Assembly (NCBI GenBank): GCA_947495915.1 | Contig: CANMAW010000003.1 | Coordinates: 186,001 to 250,000 of the forward strand | Source of the DNA: Maribacter algarum (ex Lu et al. 2025) (nom. illeg.) | GTDB lineage: Bacteria; Bacteroidota; Bacteroidia; Flavobacteriales; Flavobacteriaceae | Direction of reading: 5' to 3' | DNA: 64,000 nucleotides | Shown: positions 1-9,133 of the stretch, piece by piece | How the letters are laid out: the number at the start of each line of letters is the position of its first letter | Numbering within the stretch: position 1 is the first letter of the stretch | Notes under the pieces: generated by a model | What the model saw: only the letters and a program-made list of their open reading frames with translations | Databases searched by the model: none | What the model was told of the DNA's origin: nothing | Position numbers and translations under genes: made by a program

Positions 1-797
1 TGATCTTTCATGCCATGATATTTGAGTAACTGGGTAAAAAAAGTATTTAATAAAGTAATGGTAACTACAAAAGGATTGTCTTTGGGGTTTTGAGCAAAAT
101 AATTTAAAATACGTGTAGCTTTGATCACGTTGCGTTCTCCAATAGCTTTTTTAAGTTCAAAATTATTGTAGTCTTTACTAATACCAATATTTTCTTCAAT
201 ATCCATCGGAGATATTTCTTTCTCTTTTGAAACCACTAACTGTAATTTCTCGAGCTCATTATTTATTTTACTAAGATCGGTACCTAAAAACTCAACTAAC
301 ATGCTGGCCGCCTTTGGAGCTATTTTATACCCTTTACCAGACAGCACCTTTCTAATCCAATCAGCTACTTTATTTTCGTACAGTTTTTTACTTTCGAAAC
401 AAACACCGGTTTTCTTAATTTCTTTATAGACCGCCTTTCGTTTATCAACTTTACCATATTTATAACATAAGACCAAAACAGTAGTAGGCTGTGGGTTTTT
501 AGCATAATCAACCAACTTATCTATTGTTCGAGCTAAATGCTGTGCTTCTTTGACAATAACAACCTGTTTATCGGCCATCATAGGGTACCTCTTGGCATTA
601 CTTACAATATCTTCAATAGTAACATCTTTACCATATAAAACCATTTGATTGAAACCTCTCTCAGCTTCAGACAAAACATTATCTTCAATAAATTCGGCAA
701 TTTTATCGATGTAATATGGTTCTTCACCAGTCAACAAATAAATCGGCTTTATTTGACCATTTTTAATATCGCTTACAATTTGTTTTACTTCATCCAT
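1..797 (-). CDS. holA: DNA polymerase III delta subunit (partial, 3' end outside window)
   Basis: Clamp-loader delta subunit, which opens the beta sliding clamp during replication. Translation from the ATG at 797 gives an unbroken frame to the window edge. It begins MDEVKQIVSDIKNGQ, followed by PIYLLTGEEPYYIDKIAEFI, the usual HolA N-terminus with its degenerate AAA+ nucleotide-binding region. Further on come FLGTDLSKINNELEKL and IEENIGISKDYNNFELKKAI, typical of HolA domains II and III. About 265 of some 335 residues are present and the C-terminus is missing. The gene is divergent from the HsdR_N-like gene with only 26 bp between the two start codons. Identity is from recognised family sequence; no search was run. 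Confidence 0.9.
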   Translation of the reverse strand, partial: MDEVKQIVSDIKNGQIKPIYLLTGEEPYYIDKIAEFIEDNVLSEAERGFNQMVLYGKDVTIEDIVSNAKRYPMMADKQVVIVKEAQHLARTIDKLVDYAKNPQPTTVLVLCYKYGKVDKRKAVYKEIKKTGVCFESKKLYENKVADWIRKVLSGKGYKIAPKAASMLVEFLGTDLSKINNELEKLQLVVSKEKEISPMDIEENIGISKDYNNFELKKAIGERNVIKATRILNYFAQNPKDNPFVVTITLLNTFFTQLLKYHGMKD

Positions 798-823
798 CCA
801 AAAAAAATCATCAAATTTGCGGT

Positions 824-1270
824 ATGACTACATTGAATTTTCCCGCTAGTAACTTTCGTTTCAAAAATAGCGAAAATAAAGTGCTAATTTTCGATGTTAT
901 TCGTAAAAAATTTGTGGTTTTACAACCAGAGGAATGGGTAAGACAGCATTTAGTACATTACCTTATTTCGATTAAAAAGTATCCAAAAAGTCTTATTAAT
1001 GTTGAAAAGCAACTCTCCGTAAACGGACTCAAAAAAAGATATGATGTTGTTATTTTTAAGCCAAATGGGGCTATAAATATACTTTGTGAATGTAAAGCAC
1101 CAAGCATTACCATTAACCAAAATACTTTTGATCAAATTGCGCAATACAACATGAATCTTGAAGCAGATTATCTTCTTGTTACTAATGGCTTAAACCATTA
1201 TTACTGTAAAATGGACTTTGACAAAGAAAAGTATTCGTTTCTAAGTGATATTCCTGATTTTAGCCGTTAA
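824..1270 (+). CDS. HsdR N-terminal domain-like protein (PD-(D/E)xK fold)
   Basis: A stand-alone 148-residue protein resembling the N-terminal nuclease domain of type I restriction enzymes (HSDR_N_2 type). A PD-(D/E)xK-like core is visible: Asp74 in RYDVVIF, then Glu89-x-Lys91 in CECKAP, with a following QIAQYN helix. There is no helicase, methylase or specificity gene nearby, so this is not a restriction system. The pairing with holA is, as I recall, common in flavobacteria, which suggests a housekeeping DNA-related role, but its function is not established. The ATG start lies 26 bp from the divergent holA start. Confidence 0.85.
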   Translation: MTTLNFPASNFRFKNSENKVLIFDVIRKKFVVLQPEEWVRQHLVHYLISIKKYPKSLINVEKQLSVNGLKKRYDVVIFKPNGAINILCECKAPSITINQNTFDQIAQYNMNLEADYLLVTNGLNHYYCKMDFDKEKYSFLSDIPDFSR

Positions 1271-1282
1271 TTTGCCTTCGAT

Positions 1283-2284
1283 TTGCGAATTGCTATAGTC
1301 ATATTAAACTGGAATGGAAAAGGTCTTTTAGAAAGCTACCTGCCTTCGGTTGTGCGTTATTCTGATGCAGCAGATATCTATGTTGCAGACAACGCTTCAA
1401 CCGATACTTCCATACAATTCGTAAAATCTAAATACCCGAACATTCAAATAATTGAGAATGAAATTAATGGAGGTTTTGCCAAAGGATATAATGACGCATT
1501 AAAGCATGTGAACGCTGATGTTTATTGCCTTTTAAACTCTGATGTAGAAGTAACAGAAGGTTGGCTAAAACCCATCGTTAAAACATTTCAAGAAATACCA
1601 GAAGCTGCAATAATACAGCCGAAAATACTAGATTTAAAAAGAAAGAACTATTTTGAATACGCCGGTGCAGCGGGCGGTTTCATTGACCAATTAGGATATC
1701 CTTTTTGCAGAGGCCGAGTATTTCAAGCTCTCGAAGAAGATAAAGGCCAATATGATGATATTTGCGAAATATTCTGGGCAACTGGTGCTTGTATGTTCAT
1801 TAAAAGTAAGTTATTTCATGATTTGGGTGGCTTTGATGAAGACTATTTTGCACATCAAGAAGAAATAGATTTATGTTGGCGCGCAAAAAATTCAAAACAT
1901 AAGGTTTTCTATGTAGGTACTTCAAAAATATATCATTTAGGAGGGTCAACATTAAGTAATATGAATCCTAAAAAGACCTTTCTTAATTTCAGAAACTCTC
2001 TTTTTTCTATCACTAAAAACCTCCCTAGAAAAAAAGCATTTAGCATTATTTTTCTCCGGCTTATTCTTGATGCAGTAGCTGCTATAAGATTTGTATTTCA
2101 ATGTCGCTTCAAGCACTGTTTTGCTATACTAAGAGCTCATCTGAGTTTTTACAAAAACTTCAGAAAAATGTATTTAAAGCGTGAAAAAGCTAATTTTTTA
2201 CTAAAATATTACGCTAAAAAGTCCATCGTATGGTCTCACTTCGTACATCAAGTGAAAGTTTTTAAAGGATTAGCAAAAGATTAA
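1283..2284 (+). CDS. Glycosyltransferase family 2 (WbbL-like)
   Basis: Predicted inverting GT-A glycosyltransferase that moves a sugar from a nucleotide sugar to a surface glycan or lipid acceptor at the cytoplasmic membrane face. Visible motifs are NWNG near the start, DNAST (nucleotide binding), NSDVEV (DxD-like metal site) and FDEDYFAHQEEIDLCWR, the acceptor and catalytic region of the rhamnosyltransferase-like subgroup. A hydrophobic stretch near residues 250-275 may associate with the membrane. An in-frame stop at 1268-1270 leaves TTG at 1283 as the only plausible start (MRIAIVILNWNG). It starts 12 bp after the upstream gene and is probably cotranscribed. The sugar substrate cannot be told. 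Confidence 0.9.
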   Translation: MRIAIVILNWNGKGLLESYLPSVVRYSDAADIYVADNASTDTSIQFVKSKYPNIQIIENEINGGFAKGYNDALKHVNADVYCLLNSDVEVTEGWLKPIVKTFQEIPEAAIIQPKILDLKRKNYFEYAGAAGGFIDQLGYPFCRGRVFQALEEDKGQYDDICEIFWATGACMFIKSKLFHDLGGFDEDYFAHQEEIDLCWRAKNSKHKVFYVGTSKIYHLGGSTLSNMNPKKTFLNFRNSLFSITKNLPRKKAFSIIFLRLILDAVAAIRFVFQCRFKHCFAILRAHLSFYKNFRKMYLKREKANFLLKYYAKKSIVWSHFVHQVKVFKGLAKD

Positions 2285-2319
2285 CTAATTTTAGAAAACC
2301 ATTCTAGCGCTATTTTATA

Positions 2320-2327
2320 TAATTTTG
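2320..2327 (+). promoter_or_regulatory. Candidate -7 promoter box for the OmpA-like lipoprotein
   Basis: TAATTTTG matches the Bacteroidota -7 consensus TAnnTTTG and lies 48 bp before the ATG, in the gap after the glycosyltransferase. No clear TTG -33 element is seen at the usual spacing, so this is inferred from one box only. Confidence 0.4.
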
Positions 2328-2375
2328 CGCGACGAAACCATTGAACAATAACAAATATTAATAAGCAACAGTACT

Positions 2376-3230
2376 ATGAAAAAAATCATTTTAGGTGTAT
2401 TAGGAGCAACATTTTTGCTTTCATCTTGTGTATCACAAAAGAAGTTTAAGGATATGGAATCTAAGGCTAAAGAAGCTCAAGATTTATTAAATTCTGCAAC
2501 AGTTAAATTAAATGATTGTTTAGAAGAGAAAGCTACGGCTTCATCAAGACTTCAAACGCTTGAAGATCAAAATGCGTTTTTAAAAGCTAACAATCAAGAG
2601 CTCATTAATAACATGGGTAATTTAACGACCTTAACTACTAAGGGTGCTGAAAACCTTGAAAAGTCATTAGAGAGCTTACAAGAAAAAGATTTAACCATAA
2701 GAAAATTAAACGACGCAATCACTCGCAGAGACTCAGTTAATTTGTCGTTGGTTCAAAGTTTAAAAGGTGTTCTAGGTAACTTAGATGATGAAGATATTGA
2801 AATCAGCGTTGAAAAGGGTGTAGTATTTGTTTCAATATCTGACAAATTGTTATTCAGCAGTGGAAGCTACAATATTACTAGTAAGGCTAAGACAGTTTTG
2901 GGTAAAGTAGCTCAAGTAGTAAATAACAAACCAGATTTCGAATTTATGGTGGAAGGACATACTGATGATGTACCATATAGAAAAGGTGGTATTTTACTTG
3001 ACAACTGGGATTTAAGTGTGAAACGAGCTACCGCGGTGGTTCGGGTATTACAGAATGATTATAAGGTTGATCCGAAAAGAATGACTGCTGCTGGTAGAGC
3101 AGAATATGTCCCTGTTTCTACAACACAAAAATCTAAAAACAGAAGAACGAGAATTGTAGTTCTTCCTAAAATTGATCAGTTCTATAGTATGATTGAAGAA
3201 GGAATGAAAGATCCTGCTATCAATAACTAA
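2376..3230 (+). CDS. OmpA family peptidoglycan-binding lipoprotein
   Basis: Predicted lipoprotein that ties the outer membrane to peptidoglycan. The signal peptide ends in a lipobox LSSC with Cys18. Residues about 25-130 are helical coiled coil, rich in Lys, Glu, Leu and Asn. The C-terminal OmpA domain (about 145-270) keeps the peptidoglycan-binding residues in EGHTDDVPY, NWDLSVKRATAVV and the closing NRRTRIVV. It has its own candidate promoter and a strong terminator. A weaker relative lies at 12112-12885 with a similar C-terminal tail (FYSMIEEGMKD here, FYTMVKDNMKN there), so the two are probably paralogues. Confidence 0.92.
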   Translation: MKKIILGVLGATFLLSSCVSQKKFKDMESKAKEAQDLLNSATVKLNDCLEEKATASSRLQTLEDQNAFLKANNQELINNMGNLTTLTTKGAENLEKSLESLQEKDLTIRKLNDAITRRDSVNLSLVQSLKGVLGNLDDEDIEISVEKGVVFVSISDKLLFSSGSYNITSKAKTVLGKVAQVVNNKPDFEFMVEGHTDDVPYRKGGILLDNWDLSVKRATAVVRVLQNDYKVDPKRMTAAGRAEYVPVSTTQKSKNRRTRIVVLPKIDQFYSMIEEGMKDPAINN

Positions 3231-3252
3231 GAACTAGTTACAATATGTAATG

Positions 3253-3280
3253 AAAAAGTGCGCCAAATGGCGCACTTTTT
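3253..3280. terminator. Bidirectional intrinsic terminator
   Basis: A perfect 12-bp hairpin (AAAAAGTGCGCC / GGCGCACTTTTT, loop AAAT) sits between the convergent OmpA-like gene and the yciO-like gene. A-runs and T-runs flank it on both sides, so it can stop transcription in both directions. Confidence 0.85.
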
Positions 3281-3296
3281 GTTTTTAAACTTTTCT

Positions 3297-3917
3297 TTAA
3301 AGAATATCTAAAGAACCTTTACCCTCTCTAATCACCTCTGGTTCTGATTGAGATAAGTCAATCACCGTGGAAGCTATATTACCTCCGTACCCCCCATCAA
3401 TGACCACATCAACAAGTTTAGACCACTTTTCTAAAATTAAACTTGGGTCAGTAGTATATTCCAATAACTCATCGTCATCTCTTATTGAAGTAGATACTAT
3501 TGGGTTTCCAAGTTCCTCAACCAAGGCCCGAGCAATAGCGTTATTGGGTACCCTAATACCAACAGTTTTTTTCTTTTTAAAAATCTTAGGCAAATTATTA
3601 TTTCCTGGAAGAACAAAAGTATATGGCCCGGGTAAGGCTCTTTTTAATATTTTGAAGGTAGCAGAATCAATTTGGCGTACATAGTCAGATAGATTGCTTA
3701 AATCAGCACAAATAAACGACCAATTAGACTTTTCTACTTTTATACCCTTTATACGAGCAATTTTCCCAAGAGCTTTAGTATTTGTAATATCACAACCTAG
3801 GCCATATACTGTGTCGGTAGGGTAAATAATAATACCACCTTTTCGCAAAACCTCGACAACCTTTCTAATTTCTTTAGAATTCGGATTTTCCTCATAAATT
3901 TTGATAAACTGCGCCAT
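3297..3917 (-). CDS. YciO/Sua5/YrdC family protein
   Basis: Member of the family that includes TsaC/Sua5, which make threonylcarbamoyl-AMP for the t6A modification of tRNAs reading ANN codons. The N-terminus (MAQFIKIYEENPN) and the 206-residue length match the E. coli YciO branch more closely than TsaC. The family core is visible as YPTDTVYGLGCDI, TVGIRVPNN and GNPIVSTSI. Flavobacterial members are often named L-threonylcarbamoyladenylate synthase. Whether this one makes t6A or has the poorly defined YciO role cannot be decided here. It is divergent from the histidine kinase and convergent with the OmpA-like gene. Confidence 0.88.
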   Translation of the reverse strand: MAQFIKIYEENPNSKEIRKVVEVLRKGGIIIYPTDTVYGLGCDITNTKALGKIARIKGIKVEKSNWSFICADLSNLSDYVRQIDSATFKILKRALPGPYTFVLPGNNNLPKIFKKKKTVGIRVPNNAIARALVEELGNPIVSTSIRDDDELLEYTTDPSLILEKWSKLVDVVIDGGYGGNIASTVIDLSQSEPEVIREGKGSLDIL

Positions 3918-3991
3918 TTTTAATAAGTTTTTTACTACAAAAAATACTAGATAAACATTACAAACGTTCTTTTCAAAACCCCATTTTTACC

Positions 3992-5818
3992 ATGAGTACC
4001 ATTAGAGGCAGAATTATTCTTGCATTTTTAGGATTAACCCTGTTGGTAAGTCCATTTTTAATTTTCTCATATACCTCCTTAAAAAAAGTAAGTGATTCTC
4101 GAAAGTTACGGGAACAAATTGCCTTTTTTAATGTTACACGTTTAAAATTATCAAATAAATTTTCTGAGATTCAAGATCATGACACTAAAGTAGCATCTTT
4201 TTATAGTAGTGAACCTTCAGACAATTTAAAACAACTTGATGAATATATACTGCTTGCCAATGATGCATTGATGTGTATTGACAAATCTGATGATGTTTTA
4301 GATCGAGTTATTCATAGTCGAGTAAAACTGATACAGAATGATCTAAAGATTCTTAATAGTACTATACACCGTGTATTGCAACTAGAACGCAACCGTGGCT
4401 TCAAAAACGATGGTTTAGAAGGAGAATTAAGAGAAAATGCACATCAACTGGAGAATGCTCCCGGAATATTATTAGAAGAAAACCTGTCTTTAAGAAGAAG
4501 AGAAAAAGACTACTTTTTACGTAAAGACATTAATTATGTACAACAACTTAATCAAGAAAGTGATTCTTTAAAGTCACGTTTAAATGCCAATTTAGAAGAG
4601 AACGTGTGCACCCTAGAATTACTGAGCGCGTATCAAGATAGTTTTAATGCAATTGTTGCTTTAGAAGAAGAAATTGGTGGCCCAGAAAATGGCCTTATAC
4701 AAGAAATACATAATGCAGATCAAGATATTGCTAAAGAAGTTGATATTTTATATACTGCTGTTAGTGCAAAAACCGAACTTTTAACCAGCAGCATAAGAGC
4801 CTATGTCATTTTGTTTTTTATTATCACGCTAATTTTTGCTGTCATTTTCATCATTGTATTTTCAAACTATATAGCGCTACCCATAAAGCGAATGATAAAA
4901 GACATGGCATATATATCAAGACAAAATTTTAAAGGTGAAAGTCAATTAAGTACTGATACCCCGTTAAAAGAAATAAAACTTTTAAAGACTGCTTATAATG
5001 CCTTAATTAATAAAATAAGGGTACAGGTTGAAGATCTAAGTCAAAACAACGTAGAACTTAGTCTTTTAAATGAGCGTTTAACAGAATCAGAGTCAGAACT
5101 AAAAGAAGCTTCAAAGCTAAAAGATAAATTCTTTTCAATTATTTCGCACGATTTAAGAGGTCATGCCCGAAATGTATTGTCGTTAGCAATAATGATGGAT
5201 GAAGAAACAGATATTTCTCAAGAAGAAAAAGCAGTTTTAAATCAATATATGGTTGATGCATCTCATAATTTACAATTGCTTTTAGACAACCTATTGAATT
5301 GGGCAAAGTCGCAAATGAACGATCATGAAATGGCTAAGAAAAGCTTCGATATTAACCAACTCATTGCAACCAACGTGAAACTATTTGAAGAAAATGCATA
5401 CAGAAAAGGTATAATAGTTACACATATTGAATCTGAGCTTTCAAAAGCATATGCTGATAAAGACATGGTTGATTTTATCATAAGAAATTTACTTTCCAAC
5501 GCCCTAAAATTTACATCAAAAGGAGATTCAATAACTTTAAGTGTAGTCGAAGAACAAGAATCATTAACAATTAAAGTTAAAGATACTGGAACAGGTATGA
5601 CACCCGCGCAAGTAAATATCCTTTTGAATTCGGAAGAAGGTGGTTTTACTACGATAGGAACAGATAATGAAGTAGGAACCGGACTTGGGTTTTCGATTAT
5701 AAAAGATTTTGTCAAAAGAAACAACGGAGAAATAGCAATAAATTCAGTAGCTGATGAGGGAAGTGAGTTTATTTTCACCCTACCAACTTCACTAACCGTT
5801 CAAATACTTTCTGCTTAA
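3992..5818 (+). CDS. Membrane sensor histidine kinase (orphan)
   Basis: A 608-residue two-component sensor. TM1 is about residues 8-28, followed by a periplasmic, mostly helical sensor region of some 240 residues. TM2 is about 269-293, then a HAMP-like linker and a short coiled coil. The HisKA domain has phospho-acceptor His386 in ISHDLRGH. The HATPase domain has an N box (NLLSNALKF), G1 (DTGTGM) and G2 (GTGLGFSI). All catalytic boxes look intact. No response regulator is adjacent, so its partner must be elsewhere. It is divergent from the yciO-like gene. The signal is unknown. Confidence 0.92.
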   Translation: MSTIRGRIILAFLGLTLLVSPFLIFSYTSLKKVSDSRKLREQIAFFNVTRLKLSNKFSEIQDHDTKVASFYSSEPSDNLKQLDEYILLANDALMCIDKSDDVLDRVIHSRVKLIQNDLKILNSTIHRVLQLERNRGFKNDGLEGELRENAHQLENAPGILLEENLSLRRREKDYFLRKDINYVQQLNQESDSLKSRLNANLEENVCTLELLSAYQDSFNAIVALEEEIGGPENGLIQEIHNADQDIAKEVDILYTAVSAKTELLTSSIRAYVILFFIITLIFAVIFIIVFSNYIALPIKRMIKDMAYISRQNFKGESQLSTDTPLKEIKLLKTAYNALINKIRVQVEDLSQNNVELSLLNERLTESESELKEASKLKDKFFSIISHDLRGHARNVLSLAIMMDEETDISQEEKAVLNQYMVDASHNLQLLLDNLLNWAKSQMNDHEMAKKSFDINQLIATNVKLFEENAYRKGIIVTHIESELSKAYADKDMVDFIIRNLLSNALKFTSKGDSITLSVVEEQESLTIKVKDTGTGMTPAQVNILLNSEEGGFTTIGTDNEVGTGLGFSIIKDFVKRNNGEIAINSVADEGSEFIFTLPTSLTVQILSA

Positions 5819-6109
5819 TGTATTATTTCCGCGCTCCTTATAATCAGATTTCAAAATGCCAAATTTCTTTAACCTCAAGATGCAATACAATCCATTAAAT
5901 TCGCATTAAATTCATTATTTACATCTTCACGATCATTTTAAGCAAGCAGCTATTCTATTTCTACTTTAGTGTTTTTTTAAATAATCCGTTATGGTGCGCT
6001 TTAAGAACACAACATGTTTTTAAATAAAATACTTCAGAAAAAATAATTTACTTTTTCATCTTGTTATATCATTGTAAAACTACAGGTGAGAAAACACCAG
6101 ATATTGTAG
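5819..6109. other. Intergenic region between convergent kinase and helicase genes
   Basis: A 291-bp AT-rich gap with no convincing small gene. Near its right end, 6079-6110 can fold as ACTACA-GGTG / CACC-TGTAGT with an internal bulge just downstream of the pcrA stop. It could mark the end of that transcript, but it lacks a good T-run. Confidence 0.4.
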
Positions 6110-8440
6110 TTAATCTATCACTTCTAATTTAGCAAAACGCAATAAAAGCTTTTTAATATCACCTTTATCAAACTGAATTTCTGCCTTTTTATCGTTTCCG
6201 ACACCTTCAATTTTTATTACTTTTCCACGTCCAAATCTAGTATGATTTACTAATGCGCCCGCTTCTAATTTAGGATCAATTGTATTGGTATTTCCAATAG
6301 GGGCTGCTAATTCAGGTTTAAGCTTACGAAGCTTACGCAGCTGGTTTTCGTTTGGCTTACCTACAATAGGTGGTGTACCTTTCTTAGGTTTAACTTGTCT
6401 TAATTTACTTTTATCAATTTCTCCAAAAATATCAGTATCGATCATTGGCTTATATCGATACTGAGCACTATCAATAGGTGTTAAGTTCTCAACATATTTT
6501 TCATCTATTTCTTCAAGAAAGCGGCTAGGTTCGGCATCGATCAATTTTCCCCAACGGTACCTATTCTGTGTATAGGTTAAATATGCTTGTTTTTCTGCTC
6601 TGGTCAACGCTACATAAAAAAGCCTTCGCTCTTCTTCAAGTTCACTTCTGGTATTCATGCTCATACCTGAAGGAAACAGGTCTTCTTCCATTCCTACGAT
6701 ATATACGTACGGAAATTCTAATCCTTTTGCTAAATGAATTGTCATCAATGCTACGCGATCATCATCACCAGTATCTTTATCTAAATCTGTAGCTAAAGCA
6801 ACATCTTCTAAGAACTCAGAAATACTTCCATCAGCACCATCAAGCTCTTTTTGTCCTTCAACAAAATCTTTAATTCCATTTAAAAGTTCTTCAATATTCT
6901 CCATTCGGGCAATTCCCTCTGGAGTACCATCCTTTTTAAACTCTAATAGAATTCCTGTTTTTTTAGAAACATGTTCGGCTAAGGTAAATGCATCAGCATC
7001 TTTACTCATAATTTGAAAACTTTGTATCATAGTAACAAAGTCTTGCAATTTTCTACGCGTACCGGCATTGATTTTCAAATCAATTTTGTCAATATTTTCG
7101 ATAACTTCAAAAATTGATCGCCCATAATGATTTGCAGCAACCACTAATTTATCAATAGTAGTATTACCTATTCCACGAGCAGGAAAATTAATCACGCGCT
7201 TTAAGGCTTCCTCATCTTTCGGATTAATAATTAACCGCAAGTACGAAAGCACATCTTTAATCTCTTTGCGCTGGTAAAATGAGAGTCCACCGTAAATACG
7301 ATATGGTATATCTCGTTTTCTAAGAGCATCTTCAATCGCCCTTGATTGTGAGTTTGTACGATATAAAACTGCAAAATTTCCATTAGGCAATTGTTGCTGC
7401 ATTCTATTTTCCCAAATGGAATTAGCCACATAGCGACCTTCTTCAGCATCAGTAGTACTTCTGTGTATGATTATTGGCGGACCGTCATCATTACTTGTCC
7501 AAACAACTTTTTCTAATTGATCTTTGTTGTTTGCAATTATCGAATTTGCTGCGTTTACAATGTTTTTGGTAGATCGATAATTTTGTTCTAAACGATACAT
7601 ACCAACATTATCATAATCTTTTTGAAAATTAAGAATGTTGCTAATATTGGCTCCGCGAAAAGAATAGATACTTTGTGCATCATCACCAACCACGCAAATG
7701 TTCTGATAACGATCTGAAAGTGCTTTAACGATTAAATATTGTGAGTGATTTGTATCTTGATACTCATCCACTAAAATATACCTAAAACGATCTTGATACT
7801 TAGCAAGCACTTCAGGAAAACGGTTTAATAATTCATTGGTACGTAGCAATAAATCATCAAAATCCATCGCACCAGCTTTAAAACAACGCTCTACATAATT
7901 GTGGTAAATATCACCCATTCGCGGTCGTTTAGCCATAGCATCAGCTTCCACTAATTCGGGATTATTCAAATAAGCCTTAACCGTAATTAAACTATTCTTA
8001 TAAGAAGATATTCTATTTTGAACTTGTTTGTATTTATAAATATCCTTATCAAGTCCCATTTCTTTTATGATAGAAGCAATTAATCGTTGTGAGTCTTGCG
8101 TATCATAAATAGTAAAATTACTTGGATACCCCAGTTTGTCACCATCATAACGTAATAACTTGGCAAACACTGAATGAAAGGTACCCATCCATAAATTCTT
8201 TGTTTCTGTAGCTCCTGCAATATCAGAAATCCTTTTTTTCATTTCACGCGCCGCTTTGTTGGTAAAGGTCAATGCCAATATATTAAAGGAATCAACACCT
8301 TGCGCCATTAAATGGGCTATACGAAAAGTAAGTACACGAGTTTTACCTGATCCTGCACCTGCGATAACCATCAATGGCCCATCTTTATGCAAAACCGGAG
8401 CCCTCTGGGCATCATTTAACTGATCTATAAAATTCTCCAA
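6110..8440 (-). CDS. pcrA: UvrD/PcrA-type ATP-dependent DNA helicase
   Basis: Superfamily 1A 3'-5' DNA helicase for nucleotide excision repair, replication restart and clearing of nucleoprotein. It starts ENFIDQLNDAQRAPV (Q motif), followed by Walker A GAGSGKT, TFTNKAA (Ia), DEYQDTN (Walker B), GDDAQSIYSFRGA (III), YRSTKNIVNAA (IV), MTIHLAKGLE (V) and VALTRAEKQAYL (VI). The C-terminal tail carries a Tudor-like RNA polymerase-binding region ending in VNHTRFGRGKV. I place the start at the TTG of 8440 because the family begins MENFLDQLN. An upstream in-frame ATG at 8500 would add 20 residues that do not look like family sequence. Confidence 0.92.
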   Translation of the reverse strand: MENFIDQLNDAQRAPVLHKDGPLMVIAGAGSGKTRVLTFRIAHLMAQGVDSFNILALTFTNKAAREMKKRISDIAGATETKNLWMGTFHSVFAKLLRYDGDKLGYPSNFTIYDTQDSQRLIASIIKEMGLDKDIYKYKQVQNRISSYKNSLITVKAYLNNPELVEADAMAKRPRMGDIYHNYVERCFKAGAMDFDDLLLRTNELLNRFPEVLAKYQDRFRYILVDEYQDTNHSQYLIVKALSDRYQNICVVGDDAQSIYSFRGANISNILNFQKDYDNVGMYRLEQNYRSTKNIVNAANSIIANNKDQLEKVVWTSNDDGPPIIIHRSTTDAEEGRYVANSIWENRMQQQLPNGNFAVLYRTNSQSRAIEDALRKRDIPYRIYGGLSFYQRKEIKDVLSYLRLIINPKDEEALKRVINFPARGIGNTTIDKLVVAANHYGRSIFEVIENIDKIDLKINAGTRRKLQDFVTMIQSFQIMSKDADAFTLAEHVSKKTGILLEFKKDGTPEGIARMENIEELLNGIKDFVEGQKELDGADGSISEFLEDVALATDLDKDTGDDDRVALMTIHLAKGLEFPYVYIVGMEEDLFPSGMSMNTRSELEEERRLFYVALTRAEKQAYLTYTQNRYRWGKLIDAEPSRFLEEIDEKYVENLTPIDSAQYRYKPMIDTDIFGEIDKSKLRQVKPKKGTPPIVGKPNENQLRKLRKLKPELAAPIGNTNTIDPKLEAGALVNHTRFGRGKVIKIEGVGNDKKAEIQFDKGDIKKLLLRFAKLEVID

Positions 8441-8581
8441 AAGCCGATATAATCTATTAAAAATTAGGTTGGTGAATTTAACGATAATAAGCCTTATCAT
8501 GAAAACTTCGTTTCATTAATTATGAACAATACGCCAAGGTTTTATCGAATTTGAATATATTTAAACATTGAACATAATAGA

Positions 8582-9124
8582 ATGAAAAATATATACGTCG
8601 TTATGCTCATAGCAAGTCTGCTTATGAGTTTTTTCTCAAATGCACAATCTAAAAATACCGGTCCAGTAATTAAAGAGTACGGCAAAGTATGGGCCATTGA
8701 AAATACTGATTTCAAGGTTGATACTACGATGGAGTTCAAAGCAGTATTTGATATCATGAACAGCCCTGAAAGTCATGAAGTTATAAATACTTCCATTGAA
8801 ACAGCTGCGAGGTTCTTAAACATGCATGCGCAAAGTGGGGTTCCTGCAGATCAACTTAAAGTTGCTCTTGTTGTTCATAATGCAGCCTCAAAAGATATTA
8901 TTTCAAATGTAGCATATAACAAACGATTTGGTACTGACAACCCAAATTCAAAATTGATTCAGGCTTTGTTAGACGCTGGTGCTAAAGTAATTTTTTGTGG
9001 TCAATCATCAATGTCGAGAAAGTTTCCAAAAGAAGATTTAATTGAAGGAGTGCAATTATCACTTTCAGCTATGACCGCTTTAATTCAATTACAGAACGAA
9101 AATTACAGACTAATTAAATTTTAA
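8582..9124 (+). CDS. Exported DsrE-like family protein
   Basis: A 180-residue protein with a cleavable signal peptide (MKNIYVVMLIASLLMSFFSNAQ). The mature part has a DsrE/DsrF-like Rossmann-type fold: LKVALVVHNAAS, a variable helix, then AGAKVIFCGQSS with one cysteine near residue 140 where family members carry a sulfur-relay cysteine. Family members are typically cytosolic persulfide carriers, so an exported member probably does something else. It lies 9 bp upstream of the exported M20 amidohydrolase, so the two are probably one operon. The function is not known. Confidence 0.83.
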   Translation: MKNIYVVMLIASLLMSFFSNAQSKNTGPVIKEYGKVWAIENTDFKVDTTMEFKAVFDIMNSPESHEVINTSIETAARFLNMHAQSGVPADQLKVALVVHNAASKDIISNVAYNKRFGTDNPNSKLIQALLDAGAKVIFCGQSSMSRKFPKEDLIEGVQLSLSAMTALIQLQNENYRLIKF

Positions 9125-9133
9125 CTACTCACT

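Noticed and set aside
824-1270. Possible type I restriction-modification remnant
   Set aside because: Only the N-terminal nuclease-like domain is present, no hsdM, hsdS or helicase fragments are nearby, and the frame is intact beside a core gene. It reads as a stand-alone family, not a broken system.
6110-8500. Longer PcrA starting at the ATG of 8500
   Set aside because: The extra N-terminal 20 residues are hydrophobic and unlike the family start, while TTG at 8440 gives the expected ENFIDQLNDAQRAP beginning.
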